Below the pieces are notes generated by a model, which was given only the letters and a program-made list of their open reading frames with translations, ran no database searches and had not been told where the DNA came from. Below are positions 55,772 to 63,841 of a stretch of DNA of 64,000 nucleotides, piece by piece (position 1 is the first letter of the stretch; each line of letters opens with the position of its first letter). Location: NCBI GenBank assembly GCA_902727895.1, contig CACVAP010000059.1, positions 30,071 through 94,070 of the forward strand, read 5' to 3'. Source of the DNA: an uncultured Sulfurovum sp. GTDB taxonomy: Bacteria; Campylobacterota; Campylobacteria; Campylobacterales; Sulfurovaceae. The position numbers were made by a program, and so were the translations under genes.

Positions 55772-58240
55772 GTGCAATTAAACCATAAAATTAAACTCGT
55801 TAGTATCGTACCACTTATCTTGTTACTTATTCTTAGTATATATGAAAGCTATACTAACTATAATCCTTCAATAGAAAGCTTTTTAGAGCAACCCATTAGT
55901 TTTTATCTTTCTCTTACCCTCATGCTTTTTGTATTTGTGCTATTGTTTATTGGTTACTCTGCTGGGAGAGAACTTAATCATAACTCAGATAACTTTCAAG
56001 AGATACTTGAGAATTCCATTTTAGATGACGAAAATATTTATGATGAATGTGGTCTTAGTCTTGACCAAAATATTGACCTTAAGACTAAGGTAGGTATCCA
56101 AAATGCTTACAAACTCATTCAAACACTTATAGAAAATGCAAAAGCAGATAAGCTCCAAGCACTTGAAGCAAATGCTTCTAAGTCACTTTTCTTGGCAAAT
56201 ATGTCTCATGAGATTCGTACACCTCTAAATGGAATTGTAGGTTTTACAGACCTTTTAAAAAGTACAAACTTAGATGAAGAGCAAAAAGAATTTATTAACA
56301 TCGTAGAGAAAAGTTCTGAGAACCTTTTAAATATTATTAATAATATTCTTGATTTATCAAAAATTGAAAGTAACAAAACAGAACTCGACATTACAATTTT
56401 TGATCCAATTATTGAATTTGAAAATGCTATAGAAACCTATGGGATTAGAGCATCAGAAAAAAATATTGAATTAAACTTCTTCCTTGATCCAACTATCGAT
56501 AAAAAATTATTAGGTGACTCTGTAAAAATAAAAGAGATACTTATTAACCTTCTCTCAAATGCCATTAAATTTACAGACTTTGGTGGTAAAATTAAAGTAG
56601 AAATTAAAAAACTTTCTACTGTTGAGAACCAAAGTGAATTAGAATTCTCCATAGAAGACAATGGTGTCGGAATGACAAAAGAGCAACAGCTCAATGTCTT
56701 TGCTGCCTTTACACAGGCTGATGTTTCTATTACCCGTAAATATGGTGGTACAGGTTTAGGATTAACTATCTCCACTAAATTCTTAGAACTAATGGACTCT
56801 GAACTAAAACTTGAAAGTCAAAAAGAAAAAGGTACAAAATTTTACTTTAACGTAATGTTTGAAGAAGTTTTAGAAGATACTCAGCTATCTGCAACCCCGA
56901 GACTTGAAAATCACACAATCTGTAAATTTAAATATGATCTTCCTGAACAGCAAGATATTTACATCAGTAAATATTTAAAACATTATGACATAGAAGAAAG
57001 ATCATTTAAAACTATGTCTGATTTAAAGAAATGTAATGAGAATAAGAACTTAAATGCTATTTGGATTGATGTAGATAAAAGTGATGATGATTTTTTAAAA
57101 AATATTTATAAACTAAATTCAAATAAAGTCATTTTACTCTCTAGTTTTTCAAATAGAGATCGACTAGAAGAGCTTGGGATAAATGTAGCAAAAATACTTT
57201 ATAAACCTCTAACACCAACTAAAGTTGTACAAGGTGTAAATGCAACAGACATTAGTAAAATTGAGTCTAAAGAAATAAATGTATCTAATGCTTCACCATT
57301 TCAAAACATACAATTTCATGGGAAAATTTTAGTTGCTGAAGACAACTTCATCAACCAGAAACTAATTAAACAAGTACTTCTACGCTATGGTGTAACAGTA
57401 GAACTTGCAAACAATGGATTAGAAGCGTTTGAAAAACGAAAAGGTGAAAGCTATGACTTAATCTTTATGGATATACAAATGCCTGTTATGGATGGTGTTG
57501 AAGCAACGCATGAAATTATTAACTATGAGGTTGAAGAAAAATTAGATCACATACCTATTGTAGCATTAACAGCTAATGCCTTAAATGGAGATAGAGAAAG
57601 ATTTATATCTGAAGGTCTAGATGAATATATTCCTAAGCCTATTGAAACCAATGAGTTATTATATATCTTGAAGAAATTCTTAACAACCAAAACAGAAGAT
57701 GATTTAGACGCCACCAGTGAAGAGAATCAACTAGACGATACTAAAGTAGATATAGTAGAGACAAATACAGATAAAAAAACAGAAGATGGTCTTGTTATGC
57801 TTTTAGAAGAAACTGAAGAGTCTAAAGACATAGATATCACCCCATTGGTACTTGAGGACTTTCAAGAAGACACTACGGCAGAGATACCAAAAGATAAAGA
57901 AAGTAAGAAAATTCTTATTTTTAAAAAGAATCCTCTTGAAGCACAAATACTATCAAAAGTAATTTCAAATTTAAACCATAAAATTGAGATTGTTAGTCAA
58001 GTTAATAAATTAGATGAATATATTCAGGACGAACAGTACGATATTCTATTAATTGATAAAGAAATAGAAGAATTCAATCAAGAAGTACTAGAAAAGCAAC
58101 ATCAAAAAATGAATATTATTCTCCTTGCACAAACAAAATCTGAGAATAAACACTACAATACAAAACTAATTAAAGAAGTGCATATTGGCGTTATTAAACG
58201 TGATAAGATTGAACAACTAATTCAAAAGTACAGAAGGTAA
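55772..58240 (+). CDS. Hybrid sensor histidine kinase with several receiver-like segments
   Basis: An 822-residue kinase with two membrane segments close together (about 8-25 and 41-62) and almost no periplasmic part. HisKA His146 lies in MSHEIRTPLNGIVGF; the ATPase domain shows NLLSNAIKF, DNGVGM and GGTGLGLTIST. Residues about 380-490 are a receiver-like region of degenerate sequence (AIWIDVDKSDDD; KILYKPLTPTK). The true receiver has Asp567 in FMDIQMPVMDG. After an acidic linker, residues about 710-822 form a second receiver-like domain (ILIFKKNPLEAQIL; YDILLIDKEIEE). GTG start with AGGGA before it. Input probably comes from the upstream PAS protein. Confidence 0.9.
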   Translation: MQLNHKIKLVSIVPLILLLILSIYESYTNYNPSIESFLEQPISFYLSLTLMLFVFVLLFIGYSAGRELNHNSDNFQEILENSILDDENIYDECGLSLDQNIDLKTKVGIQNAYKLIQTLIENAKADKLQALEANASKSLFLANMSHEIRTPLNGIVGFTDLLKSTNLDEEQKEFINIVEKSSENLLNIINNILDLSKIESNKTELDITIFDPIIEFENAIETYGIRASEKNIELNFFLDPTIDKKLLGDSVKIKEILINLLSNAIKFTDFGGKIKVEIKKLSTVENQSELEFSIEDNGVGMTKEQQLNVFAAFTQADVSITRKYGGTGLGLTISTKFLELMDSELKLESQKEKGTKFYFNVMFEEVLEDTQLSATPRLENHTICKFKYDLPEQQDIYISKYLKHYDIEERSFKTMSDLKKCNENKNLNAIWIDVDKSDDDFLKNIYKLNSNKVILLSSFSNRDRLEELGINVAKILYKPLTPTKVVQGVNATDISKIESKEINVSNASPFQNIQFHGKILVAEDNFINQKLIKQVLLRYGVTVELANNGLEAFEKRKGESYDLIFMDIQMPVMDGVEATHEIINYEVEEKLDHIPIVALTANALNGDRERFISEGLDEYIPKPIETNELLYILKKFLTTKTEDDLDATSEENQLDDTKVDIVETNTDKKTEDGLVMLLEETEESKDIDITPLVLEDFQEDTTAEIPKDKESKKILIFKKNPLEAQILSKVISNLNHKIEIVSQVNKLDEYIQDEQYDILLIDKEIEEFNQEVLEKQHQKMNIILLAQTKSENKHYNTKLIKEVHIGVIKRDKIEQLIQKYRR

Positions 58241-58243
58241 ATA

Positions 58244-58615
58244 ATGGTCTTTAAAATACTAATAGCTGATGATGATTATATAAACCGTAAACTTCTTATT
58301 TCTCTTTTAAAAAAAGAACTTTATAAAGTTGAGATTTTAGAAGCAGTAGATGGGAAAAGTGCCTTAGACATTTGCCATCAACATTTAGATATTCAGCTTA
58401 TTTTACTCGATGTAGAAATGCCTGTAATGGATGGTTCAGAATTTTTAAAACATTATATTAAAGATAAATCTTTACCGAAAATTCCTATCTTAGCTATCTC
58501 TTCTAATGATTTGCGTATTAAAGAGATACTCAATGTAGGTGCAGATGCATTTCTAATGAAACCAATTACAGAAGAAAAGCTCTTAAATGCTATCAGAGAA
58601 TCACAAGTACTTTAA
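58244..58615 (+). CDS. Single-domain response regulator
   Basis: A 123-residue CheY-like receiver with no output domain: acidic Asp9-Asp10-Asp11, phospho-acceptor Asp56 in LLDVEMPVMDGSEF, Ser in AISS and Lys in MKPITEEK. It starts three bases after the kinase stop and is the last component of the phosphorelay, after PAS, Hpt and kinase. It probably acts by protein contact. The stop overlaps that of the convergent helicase gene by three bases. Confidence 0.92.
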   Translation: MVFKILIADDDYINRKLLISLLKKELYKVEILEAVDGKSALDICHQHLDIQLILLDVEMPVMDGSEFLKHYIKDKSLPKIPILAISSNDLRIKEILNVGADAFLMKPITEEKLLNAIRESQVL

Positions 58616-59931
58616 GATCTTTTTCTTCTTGAATCTTTCTTTTTTACTTTCTCTTTTTTCGGCTTAGCAGAGTACATATCTCTCTTAGTCGTTTTACGTT
58701 TTTTACCTGTACTCTCCTGTGATTTTTTACGTCCAAAAGCACCATCGGTTTTTTTCTTTGTATCCACTACTTTTCTCGCACCACGTTGAGCTTTTTCAAC
58801 CTTTGGCGTATAACCTTCAATCTCTTCACGCATAATTTGTTTGCCCATTAACTGCTCAACATCTCTTAAAGCTACTTCTTCTTTAGGAGAAACAAGCGTA
58901 ATAGCAAGCCCTTCTTTTCCAGCTCTTCCTGTTCGCCCTATTCTATGAATAAAGTCTCCCGTTACATGAGGAATGTCATAGTTCATTACAACTTCCAAGT
59001 TAGGAATGTCTAAACCACGTGCTGCAATGTCAGTAGCTACCAACACGCGTATATTTCCCTCTTTAAAAGCAGCCAAGGCACGTGTACGTATGCCTGAACT
59101 TTTATCACCATGAATAACGGATGTTTTTAAACCACTTAAATTTAACTCTTTCCCAACTTCATCAGCCTCTTCTTTTTTACGAACAAAAACCAGTACTTGT
59201 TTATAATTTTTTGAACCTATTAGATAAGAGAGTAATTCCATCTTACGTTCTTTAACCACAGGATGAATAAGTAACTTTACAGTAGATGCTGAAGTTCCCA
59301 TACTGTCCACTTCTATGAGTTTTGGTTTATTTAAAATGTCTGTTGCCAAACGCTTAACCGAACCCGAGAGTGTCGCTGAGATTAAAATATTTTGTCGTTT
59401 CTTAGGTAAAAAATTAATTATCTGCATGACCTCATGCATGAAACCCATGTCCAAAATAGTATCTGCTTCATCAAGCACCAAATAACGTACGGCTTCTACA
59501 TTAATATTTTTTTGAAGTACATGCTCTAAAAAACGTCCAGAAGTAGCCACAATGATATCGGTACCAGCTTTCAACTTGTTAGCCTGAGAAGTCATGTTTG
59601 CACCACCATAAAGCAACACAGACTTTAAAGGTAAATACTTAGCATAAGCTTCAAAACTCTCATGTACTTGTCGTGCTAATTCACGCGTAGGAACAATAAC
59701 AACTGCACGTAAATGATGTCTACCTTCTGAAGAAGTCTTATTTAAATCATAAATAATAGGCAGGGCAAAACCAGCTGTTTTACCTGTACCCGTTTGCGCA
59801 CCAGCCATAACATCATGTCCATTTAGAATGGTAGGAATCAAAGCTTCCTGAATGGGTGTACCAGAGGTATAACCTTTGTCTTTTAATGCTTTAATAATTT
59901 CAGATGATAATCCCAAGGTTGCTAATGACAT
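58612..59931 (-). CDS. DEAD-box RNA helicase (RhlE-like)
   Basis: ATP-dependent RNA unwinding in ribosome assembly, decay or cold adaptation. The 439 residues have AQTGTGKT at 45-52, PTRELARQ near 87, LDEADTILDMGF near 157, SAT, and HRIGRTGRAG near 322. The last 70 residues form a strongly basic Lys/Arg tail for RNA binding, ending KKDSRRKRS. It is most like RhlE. It appears to be a single gene. The start context is TTTGTACAAA-like and AT-rich without a clear ribosome site. Confidence 0.94.
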   Translation of the reverse strand: MSLATLGLSSEIIKALKDKGYTSGTPIQEALIPTILNGHDVMAGAQTGTGKTAGFALPIIYDLNKTSSEGRHHLRAVVIVPTRELARQVHESFEAYAKYLPLKSVLLYGGANMTSQANKLKAGTDIIVATSGRFLEHVLQKNINVEAVRYLVLDEADTILDMGFMHEVMQIINFLPKKRQNILISATLSGSVKRLATDILNKPKLIEVDSMGTSASTVKLLIHPVVKERKMELLSYLIGSKNYKQVLVFVRKKEEADEVGKELNLSGLKTSVIHGDKSSGIRTRALAAFKEGNIRVLVATDIAARGLDIPNLEVVMNYDIPHVTGDFIHRIGRTGRAGKEGLAITLVSPKEEVALRDVEQLMGKQIMREEIEGYTPKVEKAQRGARKVVDTKKKTDGAFGRKKSQESTGKKRKTTKRDMYSAKPKKEKVKKKDSRRKRS

Positions 59932-59959
59932 TTGTACTCTTTATTTTTTAGGCATTATA

Positions 59960-60880
59960 CTATATATCTAAACGATAACTATCATAAGCCAATAACTCAT
60001 TTTTTTCTATGGTATTTTTCAAATTTTCAATATAGACTTTACCAAGTTCCGAATACCTTCCCAACTCCTCTATTAATACAAAAGGGTCTTGACTCTCTAA
60101 GCGTCTTTCTCGAAATTCTTTATAAGCATCTTTTGTAGACAAAACTAAAAAGTAGTCATAAACAGATTCTTCCATACTTTTATATTTTTTCAAAAATACT
60201 GTTTTTTCACCTCTTTTTTCTGATGCTGCAATACGTGATTCATGTTCATTAAAAGACCAAATGCCAAAGACATTATTAGCTTTTTCAAAAAAACGTGAAG
60301 TTCCCCATCCACTCTCTATAATTGCCTGAGCAATAACAATACTAGTAGGATGTAATTTCATTTTTGCATACAGGTCATCTATATCTGATGCTTTAAATAT
60401 ATGTCTTTTCTTTGTCAACCATAACGACTCTTTGGCTGAAAGTTCTTTTACATTTAAAAGCTTGGCCACTTTTTTCCGTTCTTTAGAAATTCTATGTTTT
60501 GCCACAAGTATAGAAGGTATTAACATGTCAATAAAAGTTTCTTTTTTGTGTTGAATACTTAGTTTATCTAGCTTTACACTCTTTGTATAGATAATAGGTT
60601 TGACAACCTTATTATCTAATCTTACAATATCATCTTTCGAGTCAGGAGTTATATGTACTAAAGCATCTTCTAAAGTATTAATACTTAGCTCTTCTACTTT
60701 TATATTTAATAATTGTGATTTTATAATAGGCGTTTCACTCTTAGTACTTACTGCTACATTCAGAGGAGCTACTTTTTCTTCTTCTGAAAAATTTTCAAAA
60801 ATCATGAATATAGCTAATACACCAAGTTGCACCATAAGTGCCATAAGTAGATAGTAAATTACTTTATTTAAATTAAACAT
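59960..60880 (-). CDS. Membrane-anchored Bax/FlgJ-like glucosaminidase
   Basis: A 306-residue peptidoglycan hydrolase from ATG at 60880, five bases after AGGG (GTG at 60886 is less likely). One N-terminal membrane segment (about 5-30), a periplasmic stalk rich in Ser/Lys/Ile (about 40-170), then the glucosaminidase domain (about 175-290) with catalytic Glu in AQAIIESGWGTSRFF and the NNVFGIWSFNEHESR segment. Resembles E. coli Bax and the FlgJ hydrolase domain. Not near flagellar genes here. Acts on glycan strands in the periplasm. Confidence 0.87.
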   Translation of the reverse strand: MFNLNKVIYYLLMALMVQLGVLAIFMIFENFSEEEKVAPLNVAVSTKSETPIIKSQLLNIKVEELSINTLEDALVHITPDSKDDIVRLDNKVVKPIIYTKSVKLDKLSIQHKKETFIDMLIPSILVAKHRISKERKKVAKLLNVKELSAKESLWLTKKRHIFKASDIDDLYAKMKLHPTSIVIAQAIIESGWGTSRFFEKANNVFGIWSFNEHESRIAASEKRGEKTVFLKKYKSMEESVYDYFLVLSTKDAYKEFRERRLESQDPFVLIEELGRYSELGKVYIENLKNTIEKNELLAYDSYRLDI

Positions 60881-60984
60881 TCTCACCCTTTAAGAGGTAA
60901 TATTAAATTACATTGTTCAACTATAGCTGACTTTAAATTAAATATTAATAATAATTAAAATTTAATAATAAAGCATAAAAGGGT

Positions 60985-60990
60985 TATAAT
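60985..60990 (+). promoter_or_regulatory. -10 element of the DUF1624 gene, leaderless geometry
   Basis: TATAAT ends seven bases before the ATG at 60998; no ribosome site lies between them. Confidence 0.5.
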
Positions 60991-60997
60991 ATTCGTC

Positions 60998-61726
60998 ATG
61001 AAAAATTATGCTAAACGAATTAGTGGATTAGATATTTTTAGAGGAGTGGCTATTTTATTAATGGTTACTTATCACTTTATTTATGATCTAAACCATTTTA
61101 ACCTTATTACTATAGAGATTAATCAAAACCCTTTACTTCTAATTTTTCGTTATATCATCATGAGTATGTTTATTCTTGGAGTAGGAATGAGTCTTGTTTT
61201 AGTACATCAACACGCTGTTAATTGGAAAAGCCTTCGTAAACGGCTAATTCAACTGGGTCTTGCTGCTATAGCTGTAAGTATTTCAACCTACATTGTTTTT
61301 CCAGATTCTTGGGTTTATTTTGGAATTTTACACTTTATTTTACTAAGTTCATTTCTCGTCTTACCCCTCATAAAACTTCCAAAAATCACATTATTTTTAG
61401 CCGTCGTAATTTTCATCGGTTCAAGTACGCACTATTTTCACTTACACGATTTATTTGCACTACTCAAAGAACCCTTATGTTTACCCTCACCTAGTTCACA
61501 AGACTTGGTTCCCCTCTTTCCATGGTTAACACCCTTACTTACAGGTATGCTCATCGTACAATATAAATTACATGAAAAAATATTTAATCATAAAATTTTC
61601 AACATAAATTTCTCAATCAATAAAATACTTAAAAAAATGGGTCAAAATTCGTTAATAATCTACCTTATTCATCAACCCATTCTCTTTCTTTCTTTCGATT
61701 TATACTTTAGATTTTTTTCAAAATAA
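60998..61726 (+). CDS. DUF1624 / heparan-alpha-glucosaminide acetyltransferase-like membrane protein
   Basis: A 242-residue protein with seven or so membrane segments. The start RISGLDIFRGVAILLMVTYH (about 7-26) is the signature of the DUF1624/HGSNAT acyltransferase family, with a conserved His in YHFIYDL; the segments end in SLIIYLIHQPILF (about 219-231). Relatives move acetyl groups across membranes to sugars. The substrate here is unknown. Its last 20 bases overlap the convergent DUF6348-like gene. Confidence 0.83.
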   Translation: MKNYAKRISGLDIFRGVAILLMVTYHFIYDLNHFNLITIEINQNPLLLIFRYIIMSMFILGVGMSLVLVHQHAVNWKSLRKRLIQLGLAAIAVSISTYIVFPDSWVYFGILHFILLSSFLVLPLIKLPKITLFLAVVIFIGSSTHYFHLHDLFALLKEPLCLPSPSSQDLVPLFPWLTPLLTGMLIVQYKLHEKIFNHKIFNINFSINKILKKMGQNSLIIYLIHQPILFLSFDLYFRFFSK

Positions 61727-62348
61727 CCGACTGACGCACAGAATAATAATCATAAACTTTTTCCCATCCTAAAGAAGAAATAGCTTCGGTTCCAGCGTCC
61801 CAAGATTCATTCTCTTTCAATGCTTCAGCATGTCTGTTTTTAGCATCAAAGTTTGCATAGAAGAAGTTAAACCAATGATAGTCTTTTCCTAAACTTTCAG
61901 CAGCAATGGCATCATACATTACTTCTAAATAATCCTCAGGAATCTTGAAATTCTCTTTAGCATTTATCACACCATAGTCACCAATAAAGGCTAAGTATCG
62001 TTCGTCATTAAGCTCCCAAGTATCTATGGAAATAGTGTCAGAATCATAACCCCAAAAAGCAGACAAATAAAGATGTAAAGCATTCTTAATAAAATTTTCC
62101 AAAGCAGACTCAAACTTTTTCTCACCAATTCCAGCAAAACTCTCTACCACTGTTGTCTTCTCATCAATGAAAATCTCAATGGTCAACTGCCCTACTGTCT
62201 CTGTTGCTTCTGGGTACCAAAAAGCTTTTACAGCTGGTGCTGTTCCTGTAGGTAATACCCACCCGTCTTCTACTTTTGCATCAAAACCGTGGGTTCTAAA
62301 AATTGCCTCAACTATCTTAACCATTTTTTCATCATCTACTGCAATCAC
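61707..62348 (-). CDS. DUF6348-like protein
   Basis: A 213-residue soluble, acidic protein without signal peptide. The pattern QLTIEIFIDEKTTVVESFAG (about 54-73) and ALENFIKNALHLYLSAFWG (about 80-98) resembles DUF6348-type proteins, found in several bacterial groups without known function. GTG start at 62348 has AGGAGA at the right distance. Convergent overlap of 20 bases with the membrane protein gene. The family call is tentative. Confidence 0.55.
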   Translation of the reverse strand: MIAVDDEKMVKIVEAIFRTHGFDAKVEDGWVLPTGTAPAVKAFWYPEATETVGQLTIEIFIDEKTTVVESFAGIGEKKFESALENFIKNALHLYLSAFWGYDSDTISIDTWELNDERYLAFIGDYGVINAKENFKIPEDYLEVMYDAIAAESLGKDYHWFNFFYANFDAKNRHAEALKENESWDAGTEAISSLGWEKVYDYYSVRQSVILKKI

Positions 62349-62511
62349 TCATTTCTCCTAATTTTCAACTAGATTTATCAGAAAAGAATAATAACGAAAT
62401 TTATTAAAAAGAATAATGACTATTCTCCTAGTTTTAGTAGTAAAATCACATTTTTACCCCAATTTTTTAATATAATATTAAAAATAAAATATAGATTAAG
62501 GATTAAATAAT

Positions 62512-62922
62512 ATGACAAAATCACTAAACAACAATTATTATAATAGAGAAGAAGATGAAGAAAAATTAACCAAAGATGAACTAATATTTTTTAAAGAAGC
62601 CCTAGAAGAGAAAAAAGTAAAAATAGAAAAAAGTTTAACTAAGACAAATCAAGAAGCGAGTAGTCATACTCAAAACAGATGTAACGATGAAGGAGAAGAT
62701 GCATCATTTGAAATCACAAATAATGTAAATACAACAATCGTTCGAGAACAAACCAAAACCTTAAATCAAGTTAACCGATGTCTCAATAAAATTCAAACAG
62801 GACTCTACGGTATTTGTACACTTTGTGAAGAACCCATCAACATTGAACGTCTTAAAGTTAAAATATTTACAGAGCATTGTATTACTTGTCGAGAAATCAT
62901 TGAAAAGCAACAACAATACTAA
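62512..62922 (+). CDS. DksA/TraR-type zinc finger protein
   Basis: A 136-residue protein of the DksA/TraR family, which binds RNA polymerase in its secondary channel. An N-terminal coiled coil (about 18-95) is followed by the four-cysteine zinc finger Cys102-x2-Cys105-x17-Cys123-x2-Cys126 (ICTLCEEPIN; HCITC). The C-terminal helix is short. The DxxDxA-type tip of DksA is replaced by NDEGEDASFE (58-67), which holds acidic residues and a C-terminal Ala as in many relatives. It probably adjusts transcription in stress. Confidence 0.88.
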   Translation: MTKSLNNNYYNREEDEEKLTKDELIFFKEALEEKKVKIEKSLTKTNQEASSHTQNRCNDEGEDASFEITNNVNTTIVREQTKTLNQVNRCLNKIQTGLYGICTLCEEPINIERLKVKIFTEHCITCREIIEKQQQY

Positions 62923-62952
62923 AAACACCTACTAAGTCATGATAGATAAAAA

Positions 62953-63117
62953 TCATGACTCCTTCAACGCATCGTCTACCATTAAAAGTGCTGTCTCTTG
63001 ACTCTCTATAGTAATCAAAAGTCTTACCCTATTCCATTCATAATTCAAAGATCCAATTTTTAAATAATAAGTAGAAAAAATCCCATATCGTGAGTCTAGC
63101 TTATTAACACTTAGCAT
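62953..63117 (-). pseudogene. Possible small ORF or gene remnant in the gap before yefM
   Basis: A 54-codon frame starting ATG at 63117 with protein-like composition (SRYGIFSTYYLKIGSLNYEW; LLITIESQETALLMVDDALK). It has no ribosome site. The same frame continues upstream through a stop (TAG) to another ATG at 63171 that starts MKQLKFF, separated by runs of seven and eight T. This may be a small gene broken by a nonsense change, or chance. No family recognised. The rest of the 400-base gap (62923-63330) contains nothing else but the toxin-antitoxin promoter. Confidence 0.3.
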
Positions 63118-63292
63118 AAGTAAACGTACTAAAGAAAAAAAATATGACTAAAAAAACTTCAACTGTTTCATGATAAATCCTTTATGTAAAAGTCTAAGTA
63201 TACAAAAACTATCTATAGTAATTGTGAAGATACAGTAGTATAAGCCAAGTCATCAGAGAAGTCAATAATTAACCTTTTTAAGAAATAAAGGC

Positions 63293-63305
63293 TATACTTG
63301 TACAA
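63293..63305 (+). promoter_or_regulatory. yefM-yoeB -10 and TGTACA operator core
   Basis: TATACT (63293-63298) overlaps the palindrome TTGTACAA (63298-63305), whose TGTACA core is the one bound by YefM-YoeB in E. coli. It lies 25 bases before the yefM ATG, as expected for autorepression. Only one exact core is seen. Confidence 0.6.
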
Positions 63306-63330
63306 TAAGCTGAACATAAAAGGAATTCTC

Positions 63331-63585
63331 ATGACTGTCATAAATTACACAGAAGCTAGAAATAATTTAAAGCATGTACTCGACTCAGTAGTAGAGGATG
63401 CCGACTATACCATCATAAACCGTCGTGATGCAGATGATGCTGTGGTCATGTCCTTAGACTATTTTAATGCTATGCAAGAGACACTACACTTACTTCGTTC
63501 TCCTAAAAATGTAGCTCATTTAGAAAAATCTATAGCCCAATACCAAGCAAGTAAAGTAGAATCTCATGGATTAATTAATGAGTGA
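63331..63585 (+). CDS. yefM: YefM/Phd family antitoxin
   Basis: Antitoxin and autorepressor of a type II toxin-antitoxin system. From ATG at 63331 (AAAGGA in front; the TTG at 63298 is too early) it has 84 residues. The N-terminal DNA-binding part MTVINYTEARNNLKHVLDSV and the RRDADDAVVMSLDYFNAMQET segment are typical of YefM; the C-terminal tail binds and neutralises the toxin. It overlaps yoeB by eight bases. Confidence 0.93.
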   Translation: MTVINYTEARNNLKHVLDSVVEDADYTIINRRDADDAVVMSLDYFNAMQETLHLLRSPKNVAHLEKSIAQYQASKVESHGLINE

Positions 63586-63841
63586 TAGACTCCTAACATG
63601 GACAGCTGAAGGCTGGAAAAGTTATCTCTATTGGCAAGGTCAAGACAAAAAAACACTCAAACGTATTAACAAACTCATCGATGCAACCCTACCTGATCCA
63701 TTTGAAGGCATAGGAAAACCCGAAGCCCTCAAAGAAAATCTATCAGGCTTTCACTCCCGACGTATTGACGACACACACCGTTTAGTTTATGCTGTTGAAG
63801 AGTTGAGTATTGTTATTATTTCTTGTCGGAATCATTATTGA
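63578..63841 (+). CDS. yoeB: YoeB family mRNA interferase toxin
   Basis: Ribosome-dependent endoribonuclease that cuts mRNA in the A site. All 87 residues are intact, with YLYWQGQDKKTLKRINKLI, the PFEGIGKPEALKENLSGF core and C-terminal HRLVYAVEE and CRNHY. The catalytic residues of E. coli YoeB align with Glu49, Arg68, His86 and Tyr87. The overlap with yefM couples their translation. The system looks functional. Confidence 0.95.
   Translation: MSDRLLTWTAEGWKSYLYWQGQDKKTLKRINKLIDATLPDPFEGIGKPEALKENLSGFHSRRIDDTHRLVYAVEELSIVIISCRNHY

Noticed and set aside
59932..60138. 68-codon plus-strand frame between helicase and glucosaminidase genes
   Set aside because: Mostly antisense to the conserved glucosaminidase C-terminus and without ribosome site.
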